From positions 4,278,001 through 4,342,000 of the forward strand of contig JAJKFH010000374.1 in the NCBI GenBank assembly GCA_023333565.1: a stretch of 64,000 nucleotides of DNA, in the 5' to 3' direction. This DNA is from Puffinus mauretanicus. Its lineage: Eukaryota > Chordata > Aves > Procellariiformes > Procellariidae. Below the pieces are notes generated by a model. It had not been told where the DNA came from. It did no database searches and saw only the letters and a program-made list of their open reading frames with translations. Position 1 is the first letter of the stretch. Every line of letters begins with the position of its first letter. The position numbers were made by a program, and so were the translations under genes. Positions 12,761 to 26,267 of this stretch are shown here, piece by piece.

Positions 12761-15698
12761 GTGGACCAGCCAGGCAAAAATATACTCCATACTTCAGATA
12801 GTTTGGAAAGGTAAATTTGGAAATATTCACTGCAGGATGAAATTGTGCAGGGGTTTTGTGGAAATGGGAGAAATTTGGATGAGAAAGTGTAGAGTTGCAT
12901 CTTGTGCTCCAAGTTTATGGCTGTATGTGGTATCTCTGTGTCCTGAAAGTGGTGCTAAGTCCACTAAATCCTGCACTATGTTATTATCAGTGGGGCCACA
13001 GAGTAGATTCTGGAACTGTAGATTTCTGATCCATATTTGGTATAATCACAGTATATTGAAAGATGCGTTCCCATGTGTCTCACATATGAGATACAAGAAT
13101 GGTAATTTATGATGTTTTCTGATGAAATGTAAGGATTTGAAGAGGTGATTAGTACTTTCCTGAGAGCACACTACAAGTAGATGCAAATAGCTATGTCGTT
13201 TGTATTCTAACTGGTAGATTTTATTTGCAGAGCCTGGCAATTTATTCATCTAATTCTAGTTAATTGGTATATTGCTATCCTGTGTATAGTACAAACATCT
13301 GGATTTATCTATTATACCCATCATGACTGTGTATGGGCACCTTATATAAATACAGCTTATAGTTATGTTCTGTAAACAAGAGGAGGGGAAGTTGCTCTGG
13401 CTAGACTTTTGAATTTTCCTTATGTTGTCAGTGAAAAAGGCTTCTGACGAGTCGAGGGTGAAAATAAAATTAATGTAATGTTCTCACTGCAGTCATTGGC
13501 AATAGACATCACTGGAAAACAGGGCAGTAATGAAATGAAATAACATCCACAGTAAAAAATATAGAACAATAATTGATTATAACCTAGAAATATGATTCTC
13601 ATTTATTCCAGGGCCTTTTTATGAAGTGATGGTGGTGTAAAAGACGTACAGAAGCAATACAGAAGTGCTTGAAAAAATACCTGTTTAAGGATCTTTTGCA
13701 TTGAACGAGTAATGTGGCCTTAATATAAATAAGAATGAGGTACTCTCTATATCCAGAGTGATTTATAGTGAGAGATGCATAGGTCTGCAGCTTGATGAAT
13801 GCACCAGTGAAGACACAACCAATAATGGATAGCCAGTAATGTGCCTGTGCAGGCCTAGGCACTACAACTTCTTTGCTGCTGGAAGCAAAGTATCTGCATG
13901 CTGCTATTTTTCACTGCTTTGGAAAAAATACTTGAAAGAATCTTAACAGTGTGTCATCTTCTGTAGATCAAAAGCAATATAAAATTTCTACCTTTCTTTT
14001 CTCTAGTGTCTCCACTTGGTGCCTTACATTTGCTCCAGTCTCTGCAGGGTTGTGTTGGGCACTCTCCTCCCATCTGACTTCATTCTTTCCTTCTCTTTGG
14101 TGATCACTTTCTTCTCTCATGTGCCAACTATGCAGTTTTTGTAAATGTGAGTGGAAAAAACACCATATGTTTGTGATGTTTATTCCGACTCTCTCCCTGC
14201 CTTGCTCTTCTTGATGTTGTCCGCTCCTGGAGTCATATGGATCTTGCCAGTGAACCCTATCCTGCAGTAGTAGCTTGCAGCATTGTCAATATTGTCCGAG
14301 CTTTCTGGAAAGCTTGATCTCAATGAGACACTGCGTGAGCCCCACTCTCTCTGATAGCAGTCCATCTGCTGAAATCCTCTGATGCAGGACTGCCTCTGAC
14401 TCCCTTCTCACATAGATTTTTCATCTGTATAACTCCCATGCAGGCAGTGGAGATAATCTTTCCTGGCACTGGTCTAAGCAGAAGACTCCAACCCAATGAC
14501 TGCTTTTATTTTGCTTTTCATATGGTGCCTAGCATTCTAGTGTGCTTGGTATGAACAATTTTGTATATATGTTTATCAGCAGTACAGCTTCGGTCCTGTA
14601 GTCACAACTGTGGTGTTAGAGCCAAAGCACTCAGTAATATTCTGGTTAGCCGTGCCTTAGCAGCTGCACTTGTGTTTAATGAAGGTGGCTAAGGACCACA
14701 GGAAGTTCTGTTTTCTCTCTTGCTGGATGTCTTTTAGCTAGAGCTCAGCAAAACTAAATGACGTATAATCTCTAGAATACTTTGTACATATCTGACTATG
14801 CAAAATTAGGTTGTGCTCTATGACAGTAAATGAAGGACGGACTATACTGGACTCTTAAAATGTTTTTTCAACTGTTCTAGAGATTTTTCTGTAGAACTTC
14901 TTGTCTATGATGCTTTTGATCTGCTTGTATTGGGGTATTTTGATTCTCTGGTGTTCAGGATGATCTGCCTTCCAAACACGAAGAGGAGAATTTCTGTGGT
15001 TTGTTTCATTATCTGGCAGGGTTTCCTATAGAAATGAAGTGAGCGTACCCGGGCAGACAGGAAAGATCACACTGAGGTGAGAATCTCCTCCTTTTGTTGC
15101 TCCATGAGATGCTTCAAGATGTAATTGGGGTGTTCTTAATGCAGTAGAAATGCATAGCCTCCAAGCAAGCAAAGCGATTTCCTGTTCTTAAAATTTTTTT
15201 GTGTTATTTTGTCTTGTTCAACTTTCATTAGGGCTTTTTGATTAGTAGTTACTACATGCAAAATTTAGCTGGTTGGGTAAAGTTTCCAAAGTTATGCTTT
15301 TCATGACATTAGAACTCAAGTCTGGCAACTGTGACAAAACCAAACAAGCAAATGCAGCTATATGTCTCTCTCTCCATCTCTCTGCCTAATGGATTTGTGT
15401 CTGCCTTATTTTCACTTCCATGTGATGTTATCGAGCTACCTGTTTTTGCAGGAGCTGGGACTGCACCCTCAGCATGCACTGTTGATCAACTTTGCATTTC
15501 TTGGCCACTTCAAAGCACCATTTAGATTAAGATCTCTGTCCAATACGCTTCTTGAAACACCCCCTGTAACTAATTGGGATCTAAGGACTTACTAAGATAA
15601 TAAACCACAGACAGATTGTCTAAACACTGGGATGTAGTTGAGACTTCAACTTAGAGTTGGGATCTAGGAAACAACCTAAATAAATGAAAACCGCCAGA

Positions 15699-15709
15699 TT
15701 TTTTTTTTT
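15699..15709. repeat. Poly(T) run
   Basis: Run of about 11 T about 250 bp before the old CR1 relic at 15953. It is not attached to the relic and lacks any retrogene body. Confidence 0.75.
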
Positions 15710-15952
15710 ATGTCTCATTCAAAAGGGGACCATTCCAGCAGCACTGTGGCATCAGTGAAGGAATAGTATAAAAAGAGAAAAGTCCTTTTTTACTGAGTCA
15801 TTGACACTTTTCGTAGTGCAGTGCCTACCAATAATCGATTAATTATTGATTAGAGGGGTGAGAACTCCCAGAAATCACTCCACAGCTAATTTCTCAGGTG
15901 ACCTGTTTTCCAAGTATGTACCGGACCCAATCCAGACCTTTTTTAACTTGTG

Positions 15953-16310
15953 AGATCACAGAATCTCAGGATAAGAAGAAGCCTGAAGAAATCATCTCAT
16001 CTGTCCTGCCTCAAGGCAGGATAAACTATACCTGTGTCATTCTGGACGGATGGTGATCTAGGCTGGTTTTAGACACTTCCAGTGACGCAGACTCAACAAC
16101 CTCCCCAGGCAGTCTATGCCAGGGCTCTAGTATTTTAAGTAATGGAAAGCCTTTCCCAATATCTAACTTGGATCTCCTTTGCTGCAGCTTAAGTCTGTTA
16201 TTACTTGCCTTATCCACCCTGGATGAGGAGAATGGCTTATTCCCTTGTTCGCAGCAGCCTTCAGGTACTTGAAGACTATTATCATGTCTCACCAGTGTTT
16301 GTTCCTGATA
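15953..16310 (-). mobile_element. Old CR1 LINE relic, 3' part
   Basis: The element lies on the minus strand, so its 3' end is at the left. GATCACAGAATC at about 15954-15965 is a decayed form of the CR1 terminal octamers. The next stretch, including CCTGCCTCAAGGCAGGA and ACAACCTCCCCAGGCAG, matches the CR1 3' UTR and the end of ORF2. Translated on the minus strand, about 16074-16121 gives WHRLPGEVVESASLEV, close to the [17 protein letters not shown] block conserved near the end of CR1 ORF2. Resemblance fades after about 16305, so the copy is 5'-truncated or interrupted. Its divergence is much greater than that of the copies at 42, 56 and 61 kb. The family identification is sound; the subfamily is not determined. 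Confidence 0.85.
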
Positions 16311-16325
16311 GGTGACAGCAAACAA
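16026..16325 (-). pseudogene. Remnant of CR1 ORF2 C-terminus
   Basis: A 99-codon frame crosses the old CR1 relic. Residues around 69-84 carry the WHRLPGEVVESASLEV block typical of the last part of CR1 ORF2, just upstream of its stop codon. Upstream, LKLQQRRSKLDIGKGF at about residues 45-60 corresponds to the usual [18 protein letters not shown] region, but much altered. The first about 10 residues run past the recognisable element, so the apparent start is accidental. There is no reverse-transcriptase or endonuclease domain. It is a dead relic and not a host gene. Confidence 0.75.
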
Positions 16326-16845
16326 AAGGGTATATGGAAAAAAAGGAGGGTTGGTAAAAGCAGAAAGAAAAATGAAGATGAACAGCTCTCAGCCATCATA
16401 ATCTTAAAGATCGCGTTCAGGTTCTTTCATGGTTTAGGCCTATTTAGTTTATCCACTTTAATGGCTTTTTATACCAAAAAGAAATCTGGCCTCCGATTTT
16501 CTTTATAGATAAAAAATTTAAACTGTGTTTGTTTTTTCATCTCTGGTATCCAGGCCACCCAAATTAATTTCTGTAGTTTGTTTTTCCTTCTGCCACATAA
16601 GGACAGATCAGAAAGAAGAGGTATGGAGGGAGAAAGTAAAAAAAAAAGATATTAAGTCTGTCTTTTTCATTTCTCTGTTTTTTTTGTGCAGAAAATTACC
16701 CAGCAGTAATACTTGGTGTAACAAGGGAAGAGCGTGTCTATGCTGCATGGATTAGACTGATTCCGTGATGCTTTTATCAGTAACTTCAATTTTGTCATTG
16801 ACACCACTGTAAGCTAAATCAGTGAGGAAAATATTAGAGAAAGCA

Positions 16846-16860
16846 AGAGAGAGAGAGAGA
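16846..16860. repeat. (GA)n microsatellite, 15 bp
   Basis: Short perfect alternating A/G run. At this length it is likely to be variable between individuals but is otherwise unremarkable. Confidence 0.85.
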
Positions 16861-19779
16861 CAGCTAGAAGCAATCCAGCTAATGGAAAGTGTACTGAGTA
16901 AAATGTTCTGCTTTTGAAGTATGCTGACATCTCAATTTTTTTTCCCCTTTAATCCAAACTTGTTTATCTGCTGAAGTAAACAGGAGCTCAGAAACAGGTT
17001 TTGCCTTTCTCTTAACCTCCTCTCACCCAGCCAACTAAGAGATTTGTAAAACGCTTGCTGTGCTATTCCCCCCACCCTTATCTAATCTTTTTCTTTTCTC
17101 CCTCCATGCCTATGTGTGTTTTCTTCCCTTTTTCTTCCTTCTTAGAAATGTACTTTGCAACTCATTGTAGCTTAGTCCAACAATAAAGGTGTTAATTAGC
17201 TTGCAAGCGCCTGGCTATGCAGTAGTTCATATGTCTGTTGTGTTCCTACTGGGCAGGACAAATCTAGTAGCATGAAATCATATTTGCTACTAGAATTATT
17301 AACAAAGTGCAATTTATACAAGGGTTCTGCTGTTATTGTGATCAAAAGAGAAGCATAAAACATGTCAGGAAGCATATGCAGTTTTTTGGTACTGTCTTAA
17401 ATTTTTGAGCACTTGGAAATTCTCCTTGGAACTTGATAATGACTAAAGAAATCCACTAGAAATACCTTGGCTTCTTAGTGTATGTATCATGGTTGTTTGA
17501 TCTTTCCTCATTTTCTTCTGACTTTACTCTATCCTTTTTTGTATCCTTTAAGTGTATCCTTTAGGGTTCATTTGATCATAACTTCACATTTCCTAGTTTA
17601 AGCTCCGGAGTTGTTTGCATCCTACTTTACTGCTGAACAAATTGCGCAGAAGGGAAGCAAGTCTCTCCCGGGTGGGACTGTCGAAGCTACCTCCATGGAA
17701 AATAACATGGGGATGCCGGGAAGTGGGAAGCTTGTCAACCTTTGCTGAAGAAGTCTGGGAAGGGATTATTGCTTCTGTGTTAGTTTTGTTCCTGGGGAAG
17801 TAAAAATCGCATACTTAAGCAGATGGGAGAAGGGTTAGGAAGGGCCATGCAGAGCCTCTTCCCATGCTATTCACTTAATGCAGCTACTTTCAGTCTCTAA
17901 ATAACAAAGGGTCAGCTCTGGGCTCTTTGATGTTGTCGAAAATCAACACCCTTCCTGTGTTTGGGGAAAGAAAATACCAGAAATGGTATCTTACTGCACC
18001 AACTCTAGATAAAGTATATATTAAAGTATATAAAAGAGGTAACCAATACTGTGTCTGCTCCAGGATTAAAGGCAGAGGCAGGTCTGTGAATTAGTTGCTA
18101 TTTATAGATAACATTTTAGAGTCAGACTGTTGCAGTGAAGTTATATTTCTGATCTTTCAGTCTTACACAGAGAGTTTGCATTTATCCTTTAGTTTCACTG
18201 AATCTAGGGGAAAAGGTCTAAGGACTTCAGAGTTTGCCCTCTGCTTACAAGCAGAGTATAACATAGTATACTTCAGACTACCTGGGGGGATGGGTTGGAG
18301 TTGGGCTCCCTATAGTCTTTTCAATTTACTGAGTTTCTCTTCTGCCAGTGTTAATGGTATTTCTCATCAAACAGACATGTTCAAACCTTTCAATGGGAGG
18401 TGGAAGGAATTTAGTCTCTGTCAACTCTTTTGGAGTCAAGATTGCTCCTTCAGTGGCAGTTGGGATAAGTAAGCATAAAGGTGCCATAGGTAGGAAAAAA
18501 AGGACAATCGGTGGTCTTTAGTCTCTAAGCAGAGTATGCTTAGGTGAAGGCACAGAGGATGTTTTCATTAGATGCTGCTGAATTAACACGATGAGTAATT
18601 AACCAGTGGGAAATGCAGGAGGAGGGCAAATAAAAATTACTTCTATTTTTCACTGGAATTTTGTTTTGACAGAGATCTCCTGGGCCTGTATCTCGCTGAT
18701 GGTTATGTATTTTTAATATCAACAAAAGTATTGAGACCTGACAAACAAGGACACATTTCTAGTTGTTAAAAAACACTTAAAACATGTAGAATGAAATGTT
18801 TCCTTAAGTCTTGCCAAAACCTCATGAAACAAATGGCAAAGAAGGCCTCAGTGCTGTTCTCTGCTCACTCTGAAAGAGTCTCGATGGTACACTGTAATGA
18901 TCCATCATGTGTAGAACTGTGTGACTGCCTCCAAGAAAATAAGTGATATATCCCAGCAAAACCCACCAGGAAATAATGATGTAAAATGCAGCACATATAA
19001 CTTTTAATATGTACTCTGTTTATATAAACTTTCTGGCCTCACTCAGCAGATGCCTTGTTCAGTATTTGGGTGGAAGACATCACAGCTGCAGCCTGTTAAA
19101 GGCTAAGGAGCAGCTTCATTATTTCCTCCAGCTGGGACTCAGTGGCCAGCTGAATCTGGATGCTGTAGAAGAGGGTAGCCTGGGCAGGAGGGAAAACCAT
19201 GAACCTGTTAGCGGGGAGAAGGTACAGACTGTGAATCTGGAAAGATACTTGGGTTATTGGTGAGTGTTAAGAAGGCGTAGTTATTTAAGGCAGGAAAGTT
19301 AAGGAGAAGGCAGTTTCGATTTTTCTGCCTTTTAGAAGAGGAGAAATGATGGTGGTGACAAATGGCATAGTGGTTTCTGAGATCTGGAAGATCTGAGGTT
19401 GGGCTGCCTAGTTGTCTCATCTTTGGGCTATAGTATTGAACAAAAACCTTGATGAAGGATGGTCCTAGCAAAAAGGCCTATGAATAATAAAAAAACAGTA
19501 AGCTAAGCCTGGCCAGTTGTAACATTAGGAGGGGAATGAAGGAATAAAATGCCCTTCTCCTCAGAGGGCAAGGATAAGAAAATGGGTGTTGTATAGTAGC
19601 TTGATATCATGAGCTGCTACACTACATAAGCTGTAGAGCACTCTAGGTGTGGAGAGCTGTGGAAAAGAGGGCTTTCCTAGGTACTGTGGGCACTGCAAGC
19701 TGCGATGGCTAACCTGCAAAGTAGGCTCTGGAATTAATGCTGGGCTGCTGGCACTGACTAGTGTCTAGGCTAGCATGGC

Positions 19780-19793
19780 TTTTTTTTTTTTTT
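19780..19793. repeat. Poly(T) run, T14
   Basis: Homopolymer of 14 T in unique sequence, followed by AAGTCTCCCCCC. No SINE or retrogene body is seen beside it. Confidence 0.85.
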
Positions 19794-22700
19794 AAGTCTC
19801 CCCCCAAACATTTAGAGAGTATGGCATTGTGTTCTTGGTTCCTGGAGTAGGAAGGCTATGATGTATTTCTAACCTTGCTTCTTCCACACCCTAAGTAACC
19901 ATTTGCCTTTGCTGATCTACTGTAACGTGGCTCAATACTGGAATGAGTTTGCGTTTTGAATGCTAGGACAGGGTTCTTGCTGCATTGTTAGATGTTAGCT
20001 CAGTTTCTTGCTTTCCTTCCTTGAGGTAAGTGTATATGAAGGAGAGAGAGACACACTTGGGATTAAAGAGTTCATTCACCTCTGTCTGTGTCATCAAAAC
20101 CAGAAGTCAAGTAATAGGTTAAATGGAGTAGAGGCCACTCACAGGAGGCTAAGATGCATTAGGAGTGTTAAAATCCAGGTTGAATGTTTCTTCTTCTTCT
20201 GTAGACAAAAATAGCTTCAGCCTGCTTGAAATACAGGTATTCATGTGTCACAAAATAGCTGTTCTGGGGGAGAAGAGGAGAACAACCTGTCCTTTACTCC
20301 TCACCTCTACTCATCATAAAGAAAATGAGTTATGAGTTAATGTCTGTAAAATAGGTGCCTGTGCTGTGTATGAACAGAAACTTCAATGCCAGGTAACTTC
20401 TCTCTGGATAATAGTCTTCTGCCTTTGGTGTCTGTAGTTTGGCTCCTAGAGCCAGTCTACCCCAGGGGTGGGCTGCCTTCCGAGCCGGTGCGAGTGCTGC
20501 AGCTTGGCTGCTGGGTCAGGCAACGGCTGCTTCTCACGGGCTCAGCCTGGTTCCTGCATTCTGATAAGAACAGGTGCTAATTCTCATCAACTCTAATAAC
20601 TTTAAGTTTTTCTCATCTGTGTAAACTGAGTCCTCAGAAGATCCCACAGTATTCCCGTAATTCTGCTTACAGGCAATTGTTGCCAGCAGCTATCAGGGTA
20701 TTGTCTGCCGGGCCACTTACAACAATAACCTCTGAACAATTTATGGTAGTGGAAAGGGTGACACACTGAGGAAAAAAACCCAAAGTATTTGTTAAACATT
20801 GTAGCAAGAGATGCCGAGAAGCTATTTAGTGCTGCACATTACTTCTTCATCACTTGATTATTTTACTGTTTCATTTCTATTTACATACCCCGTTGATTCT
20901 TTTGCATCTGGGTTTTGCACAATTCTTTCAATAACGTATGGTTCAGTGACTATAATTACAGGATTGTTAAAGTTCACATTTCACTATTCATCTTGTTATC
21001 TCCAGTAATGGAAGGTTGAAATAAATGCACATAATTACATGGTTGGTCCTAAATTATTTTTGTATTGCTGTCACTAGGACACACTTGAAAAGCAAAACTT
21101 ATTTTCAGTGTGTTTGTGGTGGGGTCTCTCTGGTAAAATAAAAACAATATCTGCAGCTGAGCCCATCCACTTTGGTGTTCTGGTGTCTCTGTGTCCCTGC
21201 TATTGAAAGCTATGAGTTTCATACCATTTCAAAATAGGAATGGCTAGCTTACACTGTTGAAATGCCTACTTAGTGAATTCTAAGCAAAGGTTTTTGGACC
21301 TGATGTGTGCAGGTGTAGTTTACCTGCAAATGACAGCTCTGTGTAAATGCCAGAGATGAAACAGCTGTAGGGTTTTGGTTTTTTTTTTATTTAAAAGGTA
21401 ACAAAGTGCTGTGCCCTGAGGTCACAAGGTTGAGAATGAAGAAAACACGAGCAAAGAGGACTCTTAACTTAAATTCTGTGCAAATTCTGTCATCCTTTGT
21501 CTAAGATCCCATACCTTACTGTGTAGTGAGCACAGTGCTATACTTGTGCTCACTGCCCAGGATAAAGTCAAGAGTGTGTTTCTGTGCTAGTGAACTGGGG
21601 TCTGTAGTAGTTTTGTTTTAAGTGGGAGAACAGAAGAGGGAGTGGGGTAGAAATAAAGATATTTTACCAGTTCCGTTTAGCTTTAAAGTTGCTTCATAAA
21701 ATTACTTGCTTTTTTTGTGGAAATGGTCTTGAAAGCTTGCTCTGACTCCCAACATCAGTCTCTTGACCCTTTAGGAAGATGTAAAAAAGCTTTCTTTAGC
21801 TTGGGTTCAAGCCTGTCGTGAGATATCGAAGATGATGTAATCTGTGGTCAGTATAAAAGTCTGTCTAAAGCTGAGATCTCTATGATTAGAATAGCTGATG
21901 TGTGTATGTATATATATTTTAATTGGAGACTGGATGAGTTTTGAGATCAGCTAAAGTGTACAGCTTGGCCAATATATAATAATTATTTCCTGGCCTACCT
22001 ATAGTTTTCCTAATCCCTAAGGTTGACGTGGAAAAACTTGCCGCTCATGGGTTAAATCTAACATATAGCCCCTTTATAGGGTTATAATATGAGAATCCCC
22101 CTGAAACTATGAGAACTGACTATGAGAATGCATCCTGGCTTTCCAAAAGGATCATGTTTGAAATGAATGCTGAGCAGGAAAAGGTACCCCAGCCTTGTTT
22201 TAAAGTTACTGATAATGTGTTTGAGTATCGCATTTGTGCAAGGGAGAACTTAAAATGTCTTTCAAGAAGCAACGTGCTCTGACTACAGGAACAAAACACT
22301 TTTACTTTTTTAACACTACTTAGTATTCAGGTTTTTTATCTACTTGTGAACACTTATGAGCCACTAAATGGGCAGAGACTAATAGATAGTATTCAGAGAA
22401 GAACTAAAGATATTCATAGATAATTTGTAAGCAGAAAAAGTCCTGCATAAAGTCAATAGGAAAACAAACAGTATCCCTTGATGAATTGTAGCAGTAATGT
22501 ATGGTGAATGCTGCAGAAATCAGTCTGAAAGCAGACCACAGACTAATCCCGGCCAAGCATCTGCTGAACACATGCAAGTAATGTATAGATTGGTGAACTG
22601 CTAAACTCTTGGCAGAACTTGGAAGTTTTCATTATGAACCTTTCTAATGAAAAATAATTCAAGTAAGACGATGACCTTTGCACTACATGGTCAAAAAGGA

Positions 22701-25700
22701 TTATGTCAGTGAGTAGCTTAGTGTTAACCTAGTCCTTAAAACAAGGACTACATCAAAGTGACACCTTGTCTGGGCTGTGGAAAGGCCATGGAAGTTTCTT
22801 AGTAGTGAGAGATGTTTCCTAGCCCCAGCAGAAGGTGGACTAGCTGGATGTTAGGGTGACAGACACTTGGTTCAGCACTGAATATGTAATTACTCTCTGC
22901 TGTAGGTTCGCTTCCCTTGTTTGAAATCATTCCTATCACTTGTTGTTCAAACCTCTAACTCCAGTTTATCCACCCTAATTCTTTAGGGCTGCTGTCAATT
23001 GCCTTACAAGCTGCTGTGAAAGGATGTGGAAAAGCTGAGCTGGTCACAGACCCACAGATGAAATTCCCCCATCTCCTGCACGTTATGTACCAAGTAGCCT
23101 GCTGCTTTTGTGTGTATGGACTGAGGAAGGGTGTGGGGGAAAATGTGGGAGGAATGATAGAGCAGGTAGCTTGCTGCCTCCAGAGATGTTGCTGTGAGTG
23201 GCGTCTGTGCATCACCCTTTGCTAGGATAGAAGCTGAAACCCGAGTCATGTCAAATCCTCATCTGGTGTGGAGCTGGGGGTCTGTGTTGGCTGGAGTCCA
23301 TAAACCGTGGTTTTCTTCCCCCACAAATAAGATTTCTTCTTTTATACAAAATGTGGTACAGATGGGCCCACATATGAGATGCGTTTTGTCATCCTGAACC
23401 TGGAGGTGTTCTAAATTGGTATAAACTATCCCTTGTAGCTTCCAGGGGACCATTGCAAACTATCCACTGCATCCCATAGGCTTGCATATAGCCTGGCTTG
23501 GGACTGCTGAGTTTGACTGTCTTGCTTTGGAATGAGTTTCTGCTGTGTAGTGAGCTAACTTCCCCCCCTCAACAGTATATTTATTTGAAAGTAGGAAGGA
23601 AGCATGTGAAGAAACCCCCCTCACCAAGGTAAATACACCCGGTAGCATGCAATATCCAATTGTTCTTCTCCTGGGGTAAGGCTACAGTCCTTGTTTGGTG
23701 GTTGAAACAGCTGCCAGGGCAGCTTCCCACCTCTTGCAGCAGCTGCTCTCTGGTCCTTTGGGGTCCAAGTCCTGTGGCCTGTTGTGCTGAACAGTAGAGG
23801 CTGCTCCAGGATTTTAGTAATCCTGTGTTATGACTCGTAGTCTCTGGTTCTTGTGGCTTCTGATACAACAACCAGAAGCCTGGTTCTGGTACTTATGTTC
23901 TTGAGAAGCAATAAAAGTAACATATGGAGATGCATACCATCTTTCTTCCCTGCTATGGATTCCTTCTTCCTTCCTCCTCCTCAGTGGCAATAACTGCTTC
24001 ATGCAGTCTTCAAGCTACCCACAAATTTAGAATGGCTAATTGTGAAGACAAACTTCCATATGTTATCTCAATGGTAGACTTCTCTCTGCCTTGTGGCATG
24101 CTCCCCTGCATCTCTTTTTCTTTTGTAGAGGAATGACTCCCAAAAGTGAGGAGAAAATGCACAGAGCAAACACATTTCATGTCTGTCCCTGGATCCCTTT
24201 TATTTATCTTCCTTCCTTGCAAAAGATGTCAAAGGAGTGCTTGTTATTTCTGGACATCTTAGGGAGAGTACTTTACTTTTAGGTTTCAGTTACCAGACTT
24301 ATATGGCACATTATGCAAGCCTGCTCTCCCTTCCTCCCACCTCAGCAGGCCTGCCAGGTGAAAGATTAGGTTTGGTTATTTTGTGTCCTTCTTTGATGTC
24401 CCAGTAGTGTTTTCAGAGCTCTAAAAATACTCTGCAGGTATGCCCATACTGTTTAAAGTGAGATTTGGATTTGTCTGGACGCACCTCACCTAGTTAACTT
24501 TGCTGTTGGCATCACCACTGTTCTGATCGTGTGGGGCACCCTAGGTTTTATTCTAGCCTTTGAGAAGCATTTAACCAGGTGGTTAAATTTGACAAAACTT
24601 AGGTGGTTTCCCAGACTTTTTAAAAGGAGAGAAATGGACAGCAGTTGCCTAAAGAAGGCAATGCACAGCTTCTTGTCCTCTAAGAAGCAGCATTGGACTT
24701 GTTCAGAGCCAGCTGCTTGGATGCTGCCATAGCTATAGTGCTGACAGCACCTAACAGAGCCAGCTGGTGGTTGATATTAGATTCCATCAGCTTCAGAGCT
24801 GATGACACAACTAAGACACCTCACTGTTAACTGTGCAGGGAGAGTTGGTTGAGCTGGGGAAGGTAAAGCCAGACAGAAGTTGCATGATATTGAGGAGACC
24901 AACTGTTATACAGACTGAGGGTGAACAAATGCAATTAACTGTCAGTCTCATTTGCACTTGCTGTGCAGATTCCAGTTCTTTGATGCATGGAATGAGTCAC
25001 TCGTTACTAGCAGGTTTTACAGCATGCATCCTCCTGAGACATCGGAGTTGGTATGTGTTTGTTCAGGTTAGTGTGACAACTCCTATAATAGCAGCCCAGG
25101 TGCACATCACAGTACCAGCCTGTGCACTGGATGACTTTTGCTCAAATTTGAAAGGCTTCTCCTGTAGTGCTTGAATAAAACTTACAGTGTTTCAAAATGC
25201 TCTATAACTATTAAGTTACACTCCTGTGGTTTGCCGTATCATATTTAAAGATGTCACAGATGTTGGCTTTGGCATTAATTGTTTTCTTTTCCAAATCAAT
25301 GGAGTTTAGTAATGATGTGCTGATGAAATTTCCTTGGAAGTTATGTCATGGGGTAGATAATTTACCAGTGCCTGTCAGCTCTCTCTCACATTTTCCTTCT
25401 CCCCATAACCCCCACGCTGTTCCAAGTTGCCAAGTGTACCTCACCATGAAGCATCCCTCTGCACACACATGGCTCCGTGTGCTTGGCTCTGCTGAAAACC
25501 TCAGTTCTTGTGCTCAGCATCCCTGATGGTTCTGGTATGGTTTTTCTCAGTGGGTCTAGAATTTGAAGCATTCTTTGACAGTTAAAACATGGGCTCCTTA
25601 GACAAACTGTAGGAGTTTGCTTCAGTCCTGACCTCAAGCAACATGACTGCTGACATATCCAGCTTTGCTAGTGTGCTTCAAGCTGAGTCCGTGTCCCCCG

Positions 25701-26245
25701 AGGCCCATGGTGCTCCCTTCTCATAACTGCTGCTGCTTGCATCTTGCTGAAAATGAAATGCACTAAAGAAAATCAGTGCATTGCTGTTCTCTGAGAGCTT
25801 TCCCAGTTATACTAAACTGCATCCTAGTTCTGTGGCATAGACTAATGTGTTCTTGGGCTCCTTTGAATTTGTATCTTTGCTGTTTCATTTTAGTCTATGA
25901 ACCAAAGTTAAACACAGGAGTTCAAAGGCAAAGGTCTCTTCAGTGTTGCCCCCCCCTATTTTTTTATTAAGTTGGAGACTTCACATAATGTTGCAAAACA
26001 AATTGCAGTAAAAATTTTTATTTTATTTAAGAGCATCTGTTTTCCGGTTTAGATTTCATGATTGCACGATTCTCACTGCTGTGCCTATGTAAGGGTTATA
26101 GACATTGCCAAAGATGTATTGGCTTAATTAGGGCTTTGAATCTCATTTCCAAAGGAACCAGTGTGAGGCTGATGCTTAATATTGAATGCTATTCTGGCAT
26201 CTGTCTGATGCTGAAAGTGAAGGAAGAAAAAATGTGCAAGCCTTT

Positions 26246-26267
26246 AAAAAAAAGGGGGGGGGGGGGG
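26246..26267 (+). repeat. A8-G14 compound homopolymer
   Basis: Eight A run directly into fourteen G, then CAGGGGGCAAGG. Long G runs are prone to length error in sequencing and assembly, so the exact count should not be trusted. Confidence 0.85.

Larger units (their letters stand above)
11180..15950. other. Unique non-coding DNA with a pyrimidine-rich block
   Basis: No gene was recognised; the longest frame is 117 codons (12759-13112, plus) and has no recognisable domain. Within the interval are a near-perfect dyad TGCTGTCAACAGCA at 11953-11966, a TATAAAAGGG string at 12081-12090, a pyrimidine-rich block at about 12570-12760 and a T11 run near 15699. None of these lies beside a coding feature. 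Confidence 0.5.

Noticed and set aside
18095..18472. 125-codon plus-strand open frame
   Set aside because: No family resemblance, no splice or promoter context, and chance length.
2980..21860. Several TATAAAA strings (about 2980, 8124, 15767, 18027, 21849)
   Set aside because: Expected frequency in AT-rich DNA; none precedes a supportable gene.
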